Source: Bacteroidota bacterium
GTDB taxonomy: Bacteria; Bacteroidota; Bacteroidia; J057; JADKCL01
Assembly: GCA_016718825.1 (NCBI GenBank)
Contig: JADKCL010000015.1
Span: 1-64,000 of the forward strand
Reading direction: 5' to 3'
DNA length: 64,000 bases
In this document: positions 33,866 to 41,757 of the stretch, in pieces
How the letters are laid out: each line of letters begins with the position of its first letter
How positions within the stretch are numbered: the stretch's first letter is position 1
The notes under the pieces: model-generated
What the model saw: the letters and a program-made list of their open reading frames with translations, nothing else
Told to the model about the DNA's origin: nothing
The model's database searches: none
Program-made: the position numbers and the translations under genes

Positions 33866-34405
33866 GTGAGAATCGTCGCCGGCAAATACCGTGGTCGTAT
33901 GATCCGTCCTCCCAAGGGGCTGCCGGTCAGACCGACGACCGATCAGGCCAAGGAGGCCTTGTTTAACATCCTTTCGCATCGGTTGGATTTTTCCGAGATT
34001 TCGGTGCTCGATTGTTTTGCAGGAACGGGGAACATGAGCTACGAATTCCTCAGTCGAGGGGTGAAAAAGCTCGTGGCAGTGGATGCTGATGCCAAATGTG
34101 TGCAATTCATTCAGTCCACATTCCGTGAATTGGGTGCTGCGGATATGCGTGCGATGAAGATGCCTGTTGAAAAGTTCTTTCAAGGAAAGCCGGAGGCATT
34201 TGATTTGATTTTTATGGATCCGCCTTATGCCATGGCAGGTCAAGAGGCCTTGATTGCAGGGATCTTACACAGCGAATGGTTGGCCTCCGACGGCCTGCTC
34301 ATTCTCGAGCATGCGAGCACCAATCAGTTTGATAGTTTGGCAGAATTCGTGGAATTGCGTAAATACGGCGGTAGTTCGTTTAGTTTTTTTGAAAAATGTC
34401 AATGA
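33866..34405 (+). CDS. rsmD: 16S rRNA (guanine(966)-N(2))-methyltransferase RsmD
   Basis: A 179-residue enzyme that methylates G966 of 16S rRNA. The N-terminus 'MRIVAGKYRGRMIRPPKG' is diagnostic, as are 'VRPTTDQAKEALFNIL', the SAM motif 'LDCFAGTGN' (48-56) and the catalytic 'DPPY' (118-121). It starts with GTG three bases after a heptamer array and follows DUF3822. Its stop overlaps the next gene by ten bases. Confidence 0.97.
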   Translation: MRIVAGKYRGRMIRPPKGLPVRPTTDQAKEALFNILSHRLDFSEISVLDCFAGTGNMSYEFLSRGVKKLVAVDADAKCVQFIQSTFRELGAADMRAMKMPVEKFFQGKPEAFDLIFMDPPYAMAGQEALIAGILHSEWLASDGLLILEHASTNQFDSLAEFVELRKYGGSSFSFFEKCQ

Positions 34406-34842
34406 AAATTTCAGCAAAGGCAACAGTTGCATCAATCTTGGTAGTCATGGCAATGATGGTCATTGCCTGCGGACCTGCAGAACAGAAACCACCAGTGAAG
34501 TCCAAGTCCGACCTTGCCGAGGAACGCAAAACCCCACAAATCACATGGCGAGACATCGCCTATATCGATACGATTCAAGCCGGGGACACCATTGTGCGGG
34601 ACTATATTTTCTACAACACAGGCTGGAAACCCGTTGTGATCAAACATGCCATACCCAACCGCCCCGAATGCACCTGCCGCATTCCGAGCAAGGAAATTCT
34701 GATTGGCGATCAAGACACGGTACAACTCCGCTGCTTCTTCAAGGACTATGAACCACGCGCTACGGTCGAAATCATCGTGGAACACAACACCCCTCAGCCA
34801 TCGCCCGTGCTGGTCTTCATGGGCACGATGCTCGAGGACTAA
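34396..34842 (+). CDS. DUF1573 lipoprotein
   Basis: A 148-residue protein whose signal peptide ends in the lipobox 'MVIAC' (Cys25), so it is probably membrane-anchored in the periplasm. The mature part resembles DUF1573: 'GDTIVRDYIFYNTGWKPVVI', 'PECTCRIPSKE' and 'ATVEIIVEHNT', an immunoglobulin-like fold with the conserved Cys pair. It overlaps the rsmD stop by ten bases and is probably co-transcribed with it. Confidence 0.85.
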   Translation: MSMKISAKATVASILVVMAMMVIACGPAEQKPPVKSKSDLAEERKTPQITWRDIAYIDTIQAGDTIVRDYIFYNTGWKPVVIKHAIPNRPECTCRIPSKEILIGDQDTVQLRCFFKDYEPRATVEIIVEHNTPQPSPVLVFMGTMLED

Positions 34843-34975
34843 GCTCATTTTCAGTCACTCTGTTTTTAGACGGGGCAAAATCTTTACCGAAAAAGTCTTT
34901 CCGGCTGTTACCGCATTGGATTGGTGAAGTCAGGAAACCTATTTTCGTTCTTCTTAGAATTTCTTCTTAATCAAG

Positions 34976-35047
34976 AGAAGACTCCCGGTCCCTCTGAATG
35001 CTCTAATTTTTTGCGCCTAGAGCTTTTGGAATGGTCCGGGAGTTTCT
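34976..35047 (+). ncRNA. Possible small structured RNA or untranslated element
   Basis: ACTCCCGG (34981-34988) pairs with CCGGGAGT (35036-35043), extended by AGAA/TTCT around one bulged G. Inside, GCTCTA (35000-35005) pairs with TAGAGC (35018-35023). The nested two-stem shape over 72 bases suggests a folded RNA upstream of coaD. No Rfam family is recognised, and strand is uncertain. Confidence 0.35.
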
Positions 35048-35076
35048 ATTTTGGTCCGGCAAAGTCATGGAATTCC

Positions 35077-35121
35077 GCGTTGCCAACCCTATCAGCACAC
35101 GGTGTTTGGGTTGGCAAACGC
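35077..35121. repeat. Strong inverted repeat, 10 + 3 bp
   Basis: TTGCCAACCC (35080-35089) pairs with GGGTTGGCAA (35108-35117), and GCG/CGC extend the stem past one bulged A. The loop is 18 bases. There is no T-run, so termination is doubtful. Confidence 0.7.
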
Positions 35122-35170
35122 TACCCACACGCCCCTTGACAAAATGAATTTTCCCAATTCCCGCGTGTGA

Positions 35171-35198
35171 CTGTCCACTGCTAGCTGCTAACTGCTAT
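35171..35198. repeat. Heptanucleotide array CTGCTAA type, four units
   Basis: CTGTCCA, CTGCTAG, CTGCTAA and CTGCTAT follow each other exactly. The last unit overlaps the coaD -7 box. Confidence 0.85.
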
Positions 35199-35203
35199 CT
35201 TAG
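35196..35203 (+). promoter_or_regulatory. -7-like box TATCTTAG, four bases before coaD
   Basis: A near match to TAnnTTTG at the same spacing as the exact examples, with the coaD ATG at 35208. Confidence 0.5.
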
Positions 35204-35207
35204 CCCC

Positions 35208-35696
35208 ATGCGAAAGGCAATATTTCCCGGCTCATTTGATCCGCCCACCTTGGGTCATACCGAAATCGTAATGCGTGCAACCGCATTGTTTGACGAAGTG
35301 ATCGTTGCAATTGGCACAAACAGCGCCAAATCCACCTATTTTACCTTGGAGGAGCGACTCGAAATGTTGCGCGTCAGCTTTGCCCACCTCCCCACCGTGC
35401 GGATTGAAGCCTATGGCAATCTCACCGTCGACTTCGCGCGCTCGCAAGGGGCGCGCTTCCTGTTACGCGGCCTGCGAACGGGACAGGATTTGGACTATGA
35501 GCGACCCATTGCTTTGATCAACAGGCACATGGATGTGCATTTGGAAACGGTGTTTTTCATCACCTCCGGCGAACACAGCCATATTTCCTCGACGCTTGTG
35601 CGTGAAGTCATTCGCTATGGACGGGATGCGACGGGATTGGTGCCGGGCGTGATTTTGCCGATCATCCACAACAAGCAAAAGGCTGCGAATACTTGA
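35208..35696 (+). CDS. coaD: Pantetheine-phosphate adenylyltransferase (CoaD)
   Basis: A 162-residue enzyme for the penultimate step of coenzyme A synthesis, joining ATP and 4'-phosphopantetheine to dephospho-CoA. The nucleotidyltransferase signatures are intact: 'GSFDPPTLGH' (8-17) and 'ISSTLVRE' (126-133), plus 'LRGLRTGQDLDYE'. Length is standard. It starts at ATG 35208, four bases after a -7-like box, and is probably transcribed separately from the upstream rsmD genes. Confidence 0.97.
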   Translation: MRKAIFPGSFDPPTLGHTEIVMRATALFDEVIVAIGTNSAKSTYFTLEERLEMLRVSFAHLPTVRIEAYGNLTVDFARSQGARFLLRGLRTGQDLDYERPIALINRHMDVHLETVFFITSGEHSHISSTLVREVIRYGRDATGLVPGVILPIIHNKQKAANT

Positions 35697-35721
35697 GCCA
35701 AAGCAAATTTTGCTGCGAAGG

Positions 35722-36099
35722 CTACAATTGAAACGGAAAAAGCTCCAACAAATCCGTTCGCAACGTGATCAGGCTGCCGAGCGCTAGATCGGCTGGCAGA
35801 TTTTCCACCTCCACCATCAAAGTCCCCGAGGCGTTGAGCCGTAGGATGATCAAGTTGGGCGCATCGATGGATTCGACGAATCCCGTAATTTCCGTTTGGC
35901 CATCGTGCAAAGTGATGCGAGGACTGCTCTCTACGGCAAAATCAATGTCCTTTTGCCATTCATACACCGTGTCGATGCGCAACTCAGCGTCCAATTCGTC
36001 GCCGATTTGCACTGCGGTGGTCGTGATGGCCAATCCGGCTCCGATATCCGTGGCAAAATTGGTTTCACCATTGGTGAAGTCGAGGATTTTGATTTTCAT
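35722..36099 (-). CDS. Hypothetical protein, all-beta
   Basis: A 125-residue acidic soluble protein from ATG 36099 with regular beta-strand spacing ('DELDAELRIDTVYEWQKDID', 'LIILRLNASGTLMVEVE'). It has no signal peptide and no recognised family. It converges on coaD with 25 bases between the stops. Confidence 0.65.
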   Translation of the reverse strand: MKIKILDFTNGETNFATDIGAGLAITTTAVQIGDELDAELRIDTVYEWQKDIDFAVESSPRITLHDGQTEITGFVESIDAPNLIILRLNASGTLMVEVENLPADLALGSLITLRTDLLELFPFQL

Positions 36100-36369
36100 G
36101 ATTCGTATTTTTTCGTTTCGCGTTTTCCTCAAGGTACTGCTTTCGCATTCGGGGGACAAGGCCGACGCTAAGAAAACCATTTTTAAAGGCATTTATATAT
36201 CCGTCCGTTCAAAGGTGACTTGCTTACATGTGCTTTTGGACGTTTCCGGTGATTGGATTTGATCGCATTCCGTCTCGCTCATGCTACGCAGCGGGCCTTA
36301 TGTCTGTGCAAAACTTGCAGCGTGAACTACTTCTATTCCTCTAATTTAGCCGTCTATGAAAAATTGGCT

Positions 36370-37896
36370 ATGCGCTTGAGGCGAATCTGTATTCCATTTC
36401 TGATGCTGTTTTTGTTCCTTTCTGCTCAAGGACAGTCCTTTCCCGTTCTCAAGTGGCAAAAATTCTACGGATCCGAGTACGACGATGTGCCTGCCCGTAT
36501 CCTGAAAGCGCCTGATGGCAACCTTTTTATCGGAGGAAGCCGTGGCACTGCAAGTGGGACGAGCAATTGTCAAGATGTCTGGGTGATGAAGGTGGATACC
36601 ATGGGCAAGCTTCTTTGGGAGCGTCCATTTGGCGGGGCAGGGTGTGACGAATTGCGCGACATGGTGGTTACGCCGGACTCAGGCGTCATTTTTGTCGGCA
36701 CCACCAACTCCTTCATTGAGCATCCGGAAAAGGGACAGCCTGAATATCAGGGAGATTATTTTGTCGGGAAAGTCACCAAACAGGGCGACATCGAATGGCT
36801 CAAAACCTATGGCGGACTGGATGTGGATCAAGCTTATTCGATCGTACGCTCCGAAACCTGGCCGGAATACTTGGTCGGAGGCGTCTCCAATTCGCAGAAT
36901 TTTGACGTGGAAACCGATTTGCCATTGGCCAATCTATGGGCAGTGAAAATCGACGAATTGGGCGACAAGCGCACGGCCTGGGCATTTGGAGGCAACAAAC
37001 ACGACTGGGCCTACAGCTTGGCTGCTTGCCGGGACGGTGACTATCTTTTTGCCGGATTTACCAGTTCCGAGGACATTGACGGCACTGAACGGCGCACCAA
37101 CGGCGATGGCTGGGTGGGCCGCATCGACCGCTACGGAGCCGTGGAATGGCAACGTATTTACAGCGGAAAGCTCGAAGATTATTTTATCAAAGTCCTGGAA
37201 GACAGGGAAGGCCGAATCGTACTCGTTGGGAATTTTGAATCTGAAGACAACGGCAAACAGTTTTGGTTCATGAAGTTGACCCCGCAAGGCAAGAAGATCT
37301 ACGAACGCATCTTCGGGGACAATTCCGATGAATATGCCACATCAATTCTGGAAACTGCGGACGGATCGTTTCTCATGACCGGTTACAGCAAATACATCAA
37401 CCTCGCCAACAAATACATCAAGGGTGGCGAGGACTTTTGGGTGTTCAAACTCAATCCGCGGGGAGAGGTCCTATGGGCAAAAACCTACGGAGGACGCGAC
37501 GACGAACGTGGGATCGACGCCATCGAATACCGCAAAAACGTGTACTACGCCTTGGGTGTCAAGCGCAACAACTTTGAAAAAGAAGGAACCGTTGACAAAG
37601 GCAACGACTTTTGGCTGCTGCGTATCGACGAGCAGACTTGCGATGACTTGGACATCAAAATTTACCTCTCGGTCCAAAACCATACCGCCTACGTCAAGAA
37701 AAATTTCAAGCTGAAATGCCTCACAGATCGCGGGGAACGCTTCCTTTGGGACTTTGGCGATGGCACAACAAGCACCGACAAGGAGCCTGTCAAGGCTTAT
37801 GAAGTCCCTGGCGTTTACGAGATCAAAGTAACGGTATTCATCACCGAAAACTGCCACAAGACCTATACCATGCCAGAATATTTGATGGTTTGGTAG
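36370..37896 (+). CDS. Secreted beta-propeller protein with C-terminal PKD domain
   Basis: About 508 residues from ATG 36370, giving a signal peptide 'MRLRRICIPFLMLFLFLSAQ'. Residues about 25-420 contain seven or so blades with 'DVWVMKVDTMGKLLWERPFG'-type strands (bacterial 'delta-60 repeat'/SBBP-like propeller). Residues about 430-508 form a PKD domain ('RFLWDFGDGTTSTDKEPVKA', 'VYEIKVTVF'). It ends in 'LMVW' without a sorting domain, so periplasmic or outer-membrane location is likely. Function is unknown; such proteins bind partners or glycans. Confidence 0.88.
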   Translation: MRLRRICIPFLMLFLFLSAQGQSFPVLKWQKFYGSEYDDVPARILKAPDGNLFIGGSRGTASGTSNCQDVWVMKVDTMGKLLWERPFGGAGCDELRDMVVTPDSGVIFVGTTNSFIEHPEKGQPEYQGDYFVGKVTKQGDIEWLKTYGGLDVDQAYSIVRSETWPEYLVGGVSNSQNFDVETDLPLANLWAVKIDELGDKRTAWAFGGNKHDWAYSLAACRDGDYLFAGFTSSEDIDGTERRTNGDGWVGRIDRYGAVEWQRIYSGKLEDYFIKVLEDREGRIVLVGNFESEDNGKQFWFMKLTPQGKKIYERIFGDNSDEYATSILETADGSFLMTGYSKYINLANKYIKGGEDFWVFKLNPRGEVLWAKTYGGRDDERGIDAIEYRKNVYYALGVKRNNFEKEGTVDKGNDFWLLRIDEQTCDDLDIKIYLSVQNHTAYVKKNFKLKCLTDRGERFLWDFGDGTTSTDKEPVKAYEVPGVYEIKVTVFITENCHKTYTMPEYLMVW

Positions 37897-37934
37897 CCAT
37901 TTTCCGGAGATTTTCAGGAAGTTTGCAACTACGA

Positions 37935-38312
37935 ATGGATACAAACGGTATTCATTCAATGGCTGATGAACGAATGATCAAAATGGCGGGTATTGAACTT
38001 CCGGATGTGCTCGAGGTGGTGCAGGAGGACCTTAAGACGGTTCACGTGCCGATGTACAATGTTGTTTTGCTCGACGACGATGCCCATACCTATGATTATG
38101 TGATTGAGATGTTGGGCCATGTTTTCGGGCATAGCATTGAGCGGGCCTACAAAATGGCTTGCGAGGTCGACGCCAAGGGGCGCGTCATCGTGGATACCAC
38201 CCACCTTGACCGGGCAGAACTCAAGCGTGATCAAATCCATGGATTCGGAGCCGATTGGCGTATGACCAACAGCAAAGGCGGCATGTCGGCGGTTGTGGAG
38301 CCGGTGGATTGA
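37935..38312 (+). CDS. clpS: ATP-dependent Clp protease adaptor ClpS
   Basis: About 125 residues from ATG 37935; ATG 37959 would also serve. The ClpS fold is clear: 'YNVVLLDDDAHTYDYVIEML' binds the ClpA/ClpC N-domain, and 'HTYDYVIEML' provides the N-degron pocket. It directs proteins with destabilising N-terminal residues to the Clp protease. No clp ATPase gene is nearby. Confidence 0.93.
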   Translation: MDTNGIHSMADERMIKMAGIELPDVLEVVQEDLKTVHVPMYNVVLLDDDAHTYDYVIEMLGHVFGHSIERAYKMACEVDAKGRVIVDTTHLDRAELKRDQIHGFGADWRMTNSKGGMSAVVEPVD

Positions 38313-38363
38313 ATCCCCAAACAAGTCAACAAGATTTTCGAAGGCGATAAACGTCCGCGAGGT

Positions 38364-38744
38364 TTATTTCCCTTCGAATACCAGCTTTGCTTTCAACCAC
38401 TTTTCGCCGGAATCCAGTGCCACAGGCGCAAAAACGAAGTCGTAAAGCGCAGATGTGCAGGCAAGCCTCAATTCGTAAAATTCCGAGCTGACCCTGGGTG
38501 AGCGCACATACTTGACATTGCCATTGGGGGTGACAAGCACCTCAAATGTGATGTCCAAAGGTTGTGCAATGTAAAAGGAAGCCGTTTTTTCCTTCAGGAT
38601 CACCCGGTCAATCTCTCCAAATGAAAAAGTGCCTATTTGGCTTGTGGAATGGAGGCTTCCATATCCAATGGGATGTTGCGCCATGGCGCAGGTGGCAGAG
38701 CCCAAAAATAGAACGAACAACGTAAGTCTGAGGAATCTATTCAA
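38364..38744 (-). CDS. Secreted protein with TonB C-terminal-like domain
   Basis: About 126 residues from TTG 38744, which yields an ordinary signal peptide ('FLRLTLFVLFLGSATCAMAQ'); a GTG at 38807 would add 21 residues before it. The mature part, with 'ITFEVLVTPNGNVKYVRSPR' and 'LACTSALYDFVFAPV', follows the TonB-C strand pattern, but a TM anchor is absent, so it is not a standard energy transducer. A TAGCTTTG -7 box at 38774-38781 would start a transcript between the two candidate starts, favouring the TTG. Confidence 0.65.
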   Translation of the reverse strand: MNRFLRLTLFVLFLGSATCAMAQHPIGYGSLHSTSQIGTFSFGEIDRVILKEKTASFYIAQPLDITFEVLVTPNGNVKYVRSPRVSSEFYELRLACTSALYDFVFAPVALDSGEKWLKAKLVFEGK

Positions 38745-38773
38745 AACAAATAATTTGGTGGTCTTAATGCATG

Positions 38774-38781
38774 CAAAGCTA
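38774..38781 (-). promoter_or_regulatory. -7 box TAGCTTTG for the TonB-C-like gene
   Basis: An exact TAnnTTTG match on the minus strand, downstream of GTG 38807 and upstream of TTG 38744, giving a leader of about 25 bases to the TTG. Confidence 0.5.
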
Positions 38782-38809
38782 ATGCGGTAACAGCGAAGGT
38801 TTTCCACGA

Positions 38810-39106
38810 TTAATCCACGACCATTTCCTGGATCAGTGAAAAGGCCTGCGGACGTCCTCCAAAATAGGATTTGGTCTCTTTCCAGACATTCGCAAAAAGT
38901 TCACTCAGACGGTAGGCCTCGAGCGCTTCGGCATTTTCCCATTGTGAATAGGTATAAAACACATGCGGTTCATTGGCATCCCGGTGCAACTCCAAGTGCA
39001 GCACTCCCGGGAAATGCCTGATCTGCGATTTGGTCGCGTTGAACATCCTTAAGAAGTCCTCGACCTTGTCACTGTCAAATTCCATTCTGACGATGCGTGT
39101 GATCAT
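38810..39106 (-). CDS. Antibiotic biosynthesis monooxygenase (ABM) family protein
   Basis: A 98-residue protein of the dimeric alpha+beta barrel class: 'MITRIVRMEFDSDKVEDFLR', 'FPGVLHLELHRDANEPHVFY', 'YSQWENAEALEAYRLS'. Members act as small monooxygenases or bind heme or quinones; here the role is unknown. Its ATG overlaps the stop of the upstream SAM hydroxide adenosyltransferase (ATGA at 39103-39106), so translation is coupled. Confidence 0.85.
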   Translation of the reverse strand: MITRIVRMEFDSDKVEDFLRMFNATKSQIRHFPGVLHLELHRDANEPHVFYTYSQWENAEALEAYRLSELFANVWKETKSYFGGRPQAFSLIQEMVVD

Positions 39107-39882
39107 CCGTAAAATTCGATGGTAATCATGTCTTGTACCTTGAGGCCGAGCAATTGGGCTGCAGATCCTTCACGAATGGCGATTTCGAGGTGGCCATTGT
39201 CACTGAAGAGGGCCAAGGCCTCTCCTTTGGCGACGTCGGCATAGCTGCCCACGATGCGCTGCATACGCAGGTTGCGGATGAAAATCTGGAACGACTTGTC
39301 GCCCTTGATTTCCATAAACGGATCCTTGCGCACATTCGTAATCGCATTTCCAAAGTGGTCGATATGCAAAATGACGCCGCGCAGGCTGTTTTCCGTGAAG
39401 GAAGGTTCTCCCCAGCGGTATTCCTTGATTTCGCCAGATGTACCCAGGCTCTCCAGCAATGCGCCGCCTGCCAAAGCCGCAGCGACAGGAGCCAACCGAT
39501 TTTGGACCAAAAAGGAGCGTCCGTGAATGGACAAAGGCAAATGATCGACATTGACCAAAACCCATTCGGCCGCCGAACCTTCGCGAATCAGACTGAGAAC
39601 CCCATTGTCGGGAGCAACGAAAAAGTGGCCTTCCTGCTCCATGGCTACGACCCCCAGCCGTGCACCGCCCTCAGGATCAATGCCGATGATATGCACAGAC
39701 CCCTTCGGAAATTTGAAACAGGCACTCTTGGCCACAAAAGCAGCCTCCAGAAGGTTGAAATGCGCGATCTCGTGGGTAATGTCCACGACCACGGCGCCGG
39801 GCAGCATCGTCAAGAGTGTCCCCTTGAGTGAAGCTGCATAGTGATCACGGGTTCCGAGGTCCGTTGTGAGGGTAATGACCAT
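39103..39882 (-). CDS. SAM hydroxide adenosyltransferase (DUF62 family)
   Basis: A 259-residue enzyme of the fluorinase/duf62 family, which hydrolyses S-adenosylmethionine to adenosine and methionine. Typical features: 'MVITLTTDLGTRDHYAASLK', 'DITHEIAHFNLLEAAFV', 'VVAMEQEGHFFVAPDNGVL' and 'GVILHIDHFGNAITNV'. The start at ATG 39882 is standard; a further start six codons upstream adds nothing. It is coupled by a four-base overlap to the ABM gene. It is divergent from phoH. Confidence 0.92.
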   Translation of the reverse strand: MVITLTTDLGTRDHYAASLKGTLLTMLPGAVVVDITHEIAHFNLLEAAFVAKSACFKFPKGSVHIIGIDPEGGARLGVVAMEQEGHFFVAPDNGVLSLIREGSAAEWVLVNVDHLPLSIHGRSFLVQNRLAPVAAALAGGALLESLGTSGEIKEYRWGEPSFTENSLRGVILHIDHFGNAITNVRKDPFMEIKGDKSFQIFIRNLRMQRIVGSYADVAKGEALALFSDNGHLEIAIREGSAAQLLGLKVQDMITIEFYG

Positions 39883-39909
39883 CCACGATATTTTTTCCAA
39901 AGATTTGTT

Positions 39910-39917
39910 TATTTTTG
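39910..39917 (+). promoter_or_regulatory. -7 box TATTTTTG for phoH
   Basis: An exact TAnnTTTG match. It would start transcription about 40 bases before ATG 39961. Confidence 0.5.
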
Positions 39918-39960
39918 CTTCACTCGTTGCGGATTAATCCACAAACACCTCCGCGACTGT

Positions 39961-40991
39961 ATGATTATTTTGACCGAGCACAGTTTTTTTCTTGAAGAGG
40001 TAAGTCCCCTCGAATTTTACGGAGTCAACAATGCGCGCCTCGATCAGCTCAAGGCCAAGTACCCCAATGTACTTTTTGTTGCACGCGGAAACGCTTTGAC
40101 CCTGAAAGGTCCGGCCCAGGAACTCAGTCTCGCACGCGACATGGTCGAGGTGCTCTTGGACGAGCTTGCACAACGCGGAAGTATCTCCCAGCAGCGTTTT
40201 ACCGAACTTTTGCTTGCATCTGCGGGTGGCGAGGGCGTGGCCAATTATGAAAATGATGAGGATTTTGTCTTGCATGGAACCCGCGGAACGGTCATTCGTG
40301 CCAAGACCGCCGGCCAACGGGAAATCCTCAAAGCAGCCTCGGAAAACGACATCGTTTTTGCGCTTGGACCTGCCGGAACGGGCAAAACCTACATGGGTGT
40401 AGCCTTGGCAGTACGGGCGTTGAAAGAAAAGGAAATCAAGAAGATTTTTTTGGTGCGACCGGCTGTGGAAGCAGGGGAGACGCTTGGCTTTTGCCGGGTG
40501 ATCTCAAGGAAAAGGTCGATCCGTACCTGCGCCCGCTCTACGATGCGCTCGAAGACATGATTCACTTCGACAAGCTCAAAGCCTACCTCGAAAAGAACAT
40601 CATCGAGATTGCCCCGCTCGCCTACATGCGCGGCCGTACACTCAGCAACTGCTATGTGATCCTCGACGAAGCCCAAAACGCCACAGAAATGCAGTTCCGC
40701 ATGTTCCTCACGCGCTTGGGCAAGGGCGGCAAGATCATCATCACGGGTGACGACAGCCAAATCGACCTGCCGCGTAACCAACGTTCCGGTTTGTTGCAAG
40801 CCAAACGGATCCTGAAAGACGTTCCCGGAATCGGCTTTGTGCGGATGAAGCCCAGCGACGTGGTACGTCACAAACTCGTGCGGGAGATCATCGCGGCCTA
40901 TAAAAAGGAGGACGACGACAAGGATGCGCATTTCCAAGCCCAAAAGCAGGATCAGCCAAAGGCCCCCAACGGGATCGAACCAAAGTCCTGA
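39961..40991 (+). CDS. phoH: PhoH family protein (RNA helicase/ATPase-like), frameshifted by one base
   Basis: A PhoH-type P-loop ATPase of about 343 residues in two frames. From ATG 39961, residues 1-177 carry the N-terminal domain and Walker A 'GPAGTGKT' (136-143). The frame then fails at 'LVRPAVEAGETLGF'. The normal continuation 'LPGDLKEKVDPYLRPLYDAL', Walker B 'VILDEAQNAT' and 'TGDDSQIDLPRNQ.SGL' lie in the next frame. One missing T in the TTTT run at 40489-40492 explains the break: TTTTT restores GF-LPGD. The remainder is uninterrupted, so a sequencing error is likelier than decay, though neither is proven. Confidence 0.88.
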
Positions 40992-41202
40992 AGAGGCATA
41001 TTTCAAGTTTGGCGCATTCCTGAAATCGTTGTAACTTAGAAGCATCCAGTTGTTGTGCTGAATGCACGACGGTTTGGGTGCCAAAGTTGTGTGAGTGCGG
41101 AATGTTTTTTGTTTGCAAAGTGATCAGGAAACGCATTTCCTTTGCCATCTGAGGCGTTTTTATAGTTGTAATTGGAAAGTCGAATCTGAGTTTTTGAATG
41201 TC

Positions 41203-41634
41203 ATGAAGTTTAGATATCAGTCCCTCGTTGTAATGTTTGTGTTGGCTGCTTCTTTGTTGGGTTGCGATCCACGAGAGAGCATTATTAAATACCAAATTGG
41301 CGTTTGGAACGTCACGAGCCTCAAAACAGTGGAATATCGGGACGAGGTGCTTGCTTCAGAGCAAACGCGGACCGACAGCCTCGGCCAAATGGAATTTCTG
41401 GACACGGGGGAGGGTTTCAGAACCGACGCTTTGGGAAACACGGAAGCATTTACCTGGGAGCATTATCCCAAGCAGGATCGTTTGGTCATTTATTACCTCA
41501 CGAGGCAATTTGAAAATGCAACGATTCTGGAAAAGGAAGATGATGCGATGACCCTTACTTGGGTCAATACGGGCGCAGATGGCATTGTGCAGTTGAGGAC
41601 AGAGAGCACTTCCACCATCGAACGCGTGAAGTAA
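41203..41634 (+). CDS. Lipocalin-like lipoprotein
   Basis: A 143-residue protein from ATG 41203. The signal peptide ends in lipobox 'SLLGC' (Cys at about 20). The mature part is beta-rich and starts 'YQIGVWNVTSLKTVEYRDE', the strand pattern of small lipocalin/DUF4923-type lipoproteins. Its ligand is unknown. It converges on nhaD. Confidence 0.75.
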   Translation: MKFRYQSLVVMFVLAASLLGCDPRESIIKYQIGVWNVTSLKTVEYRDEVLASEQTRTDSLGQMEFLDTGEGFRTDALGNTEAFTWEHYPKQDRLVIYYLTRQFENATILEKEDDAMTLTWVNTGADGIVQLRTESTSTIERVK

Positions 41635-41757
41635 GCCTGTTTTCCTCGGCTCAACTTCTTTGCGCACACTTGTAAAGCCATTCTTCTCAATCCTTGGGAG
41701 GGCCTGATCGCTTTTTCCTTCGAATGGGTTCACCTCCACATCGGTTGGATGGGAAAG

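Larger units (their letters stand above)
34843..35207. other. Gene-free stretch with two stable hairpins, 365 bp
   Basis: No gene is seen. Two strong inverted repeats (34976-35047 and 35077-35121) and a heptamer array at 35171-35198 occupy the right two thirds; all are annotated separately. The left part has no feature. Confidence 0.6.

Noticed and set aside
40481..40500. Programmed frameshift in phoH
   Set aside because: There is no slippery heptamer or downstream structure, and the enzyme has no known need for one.
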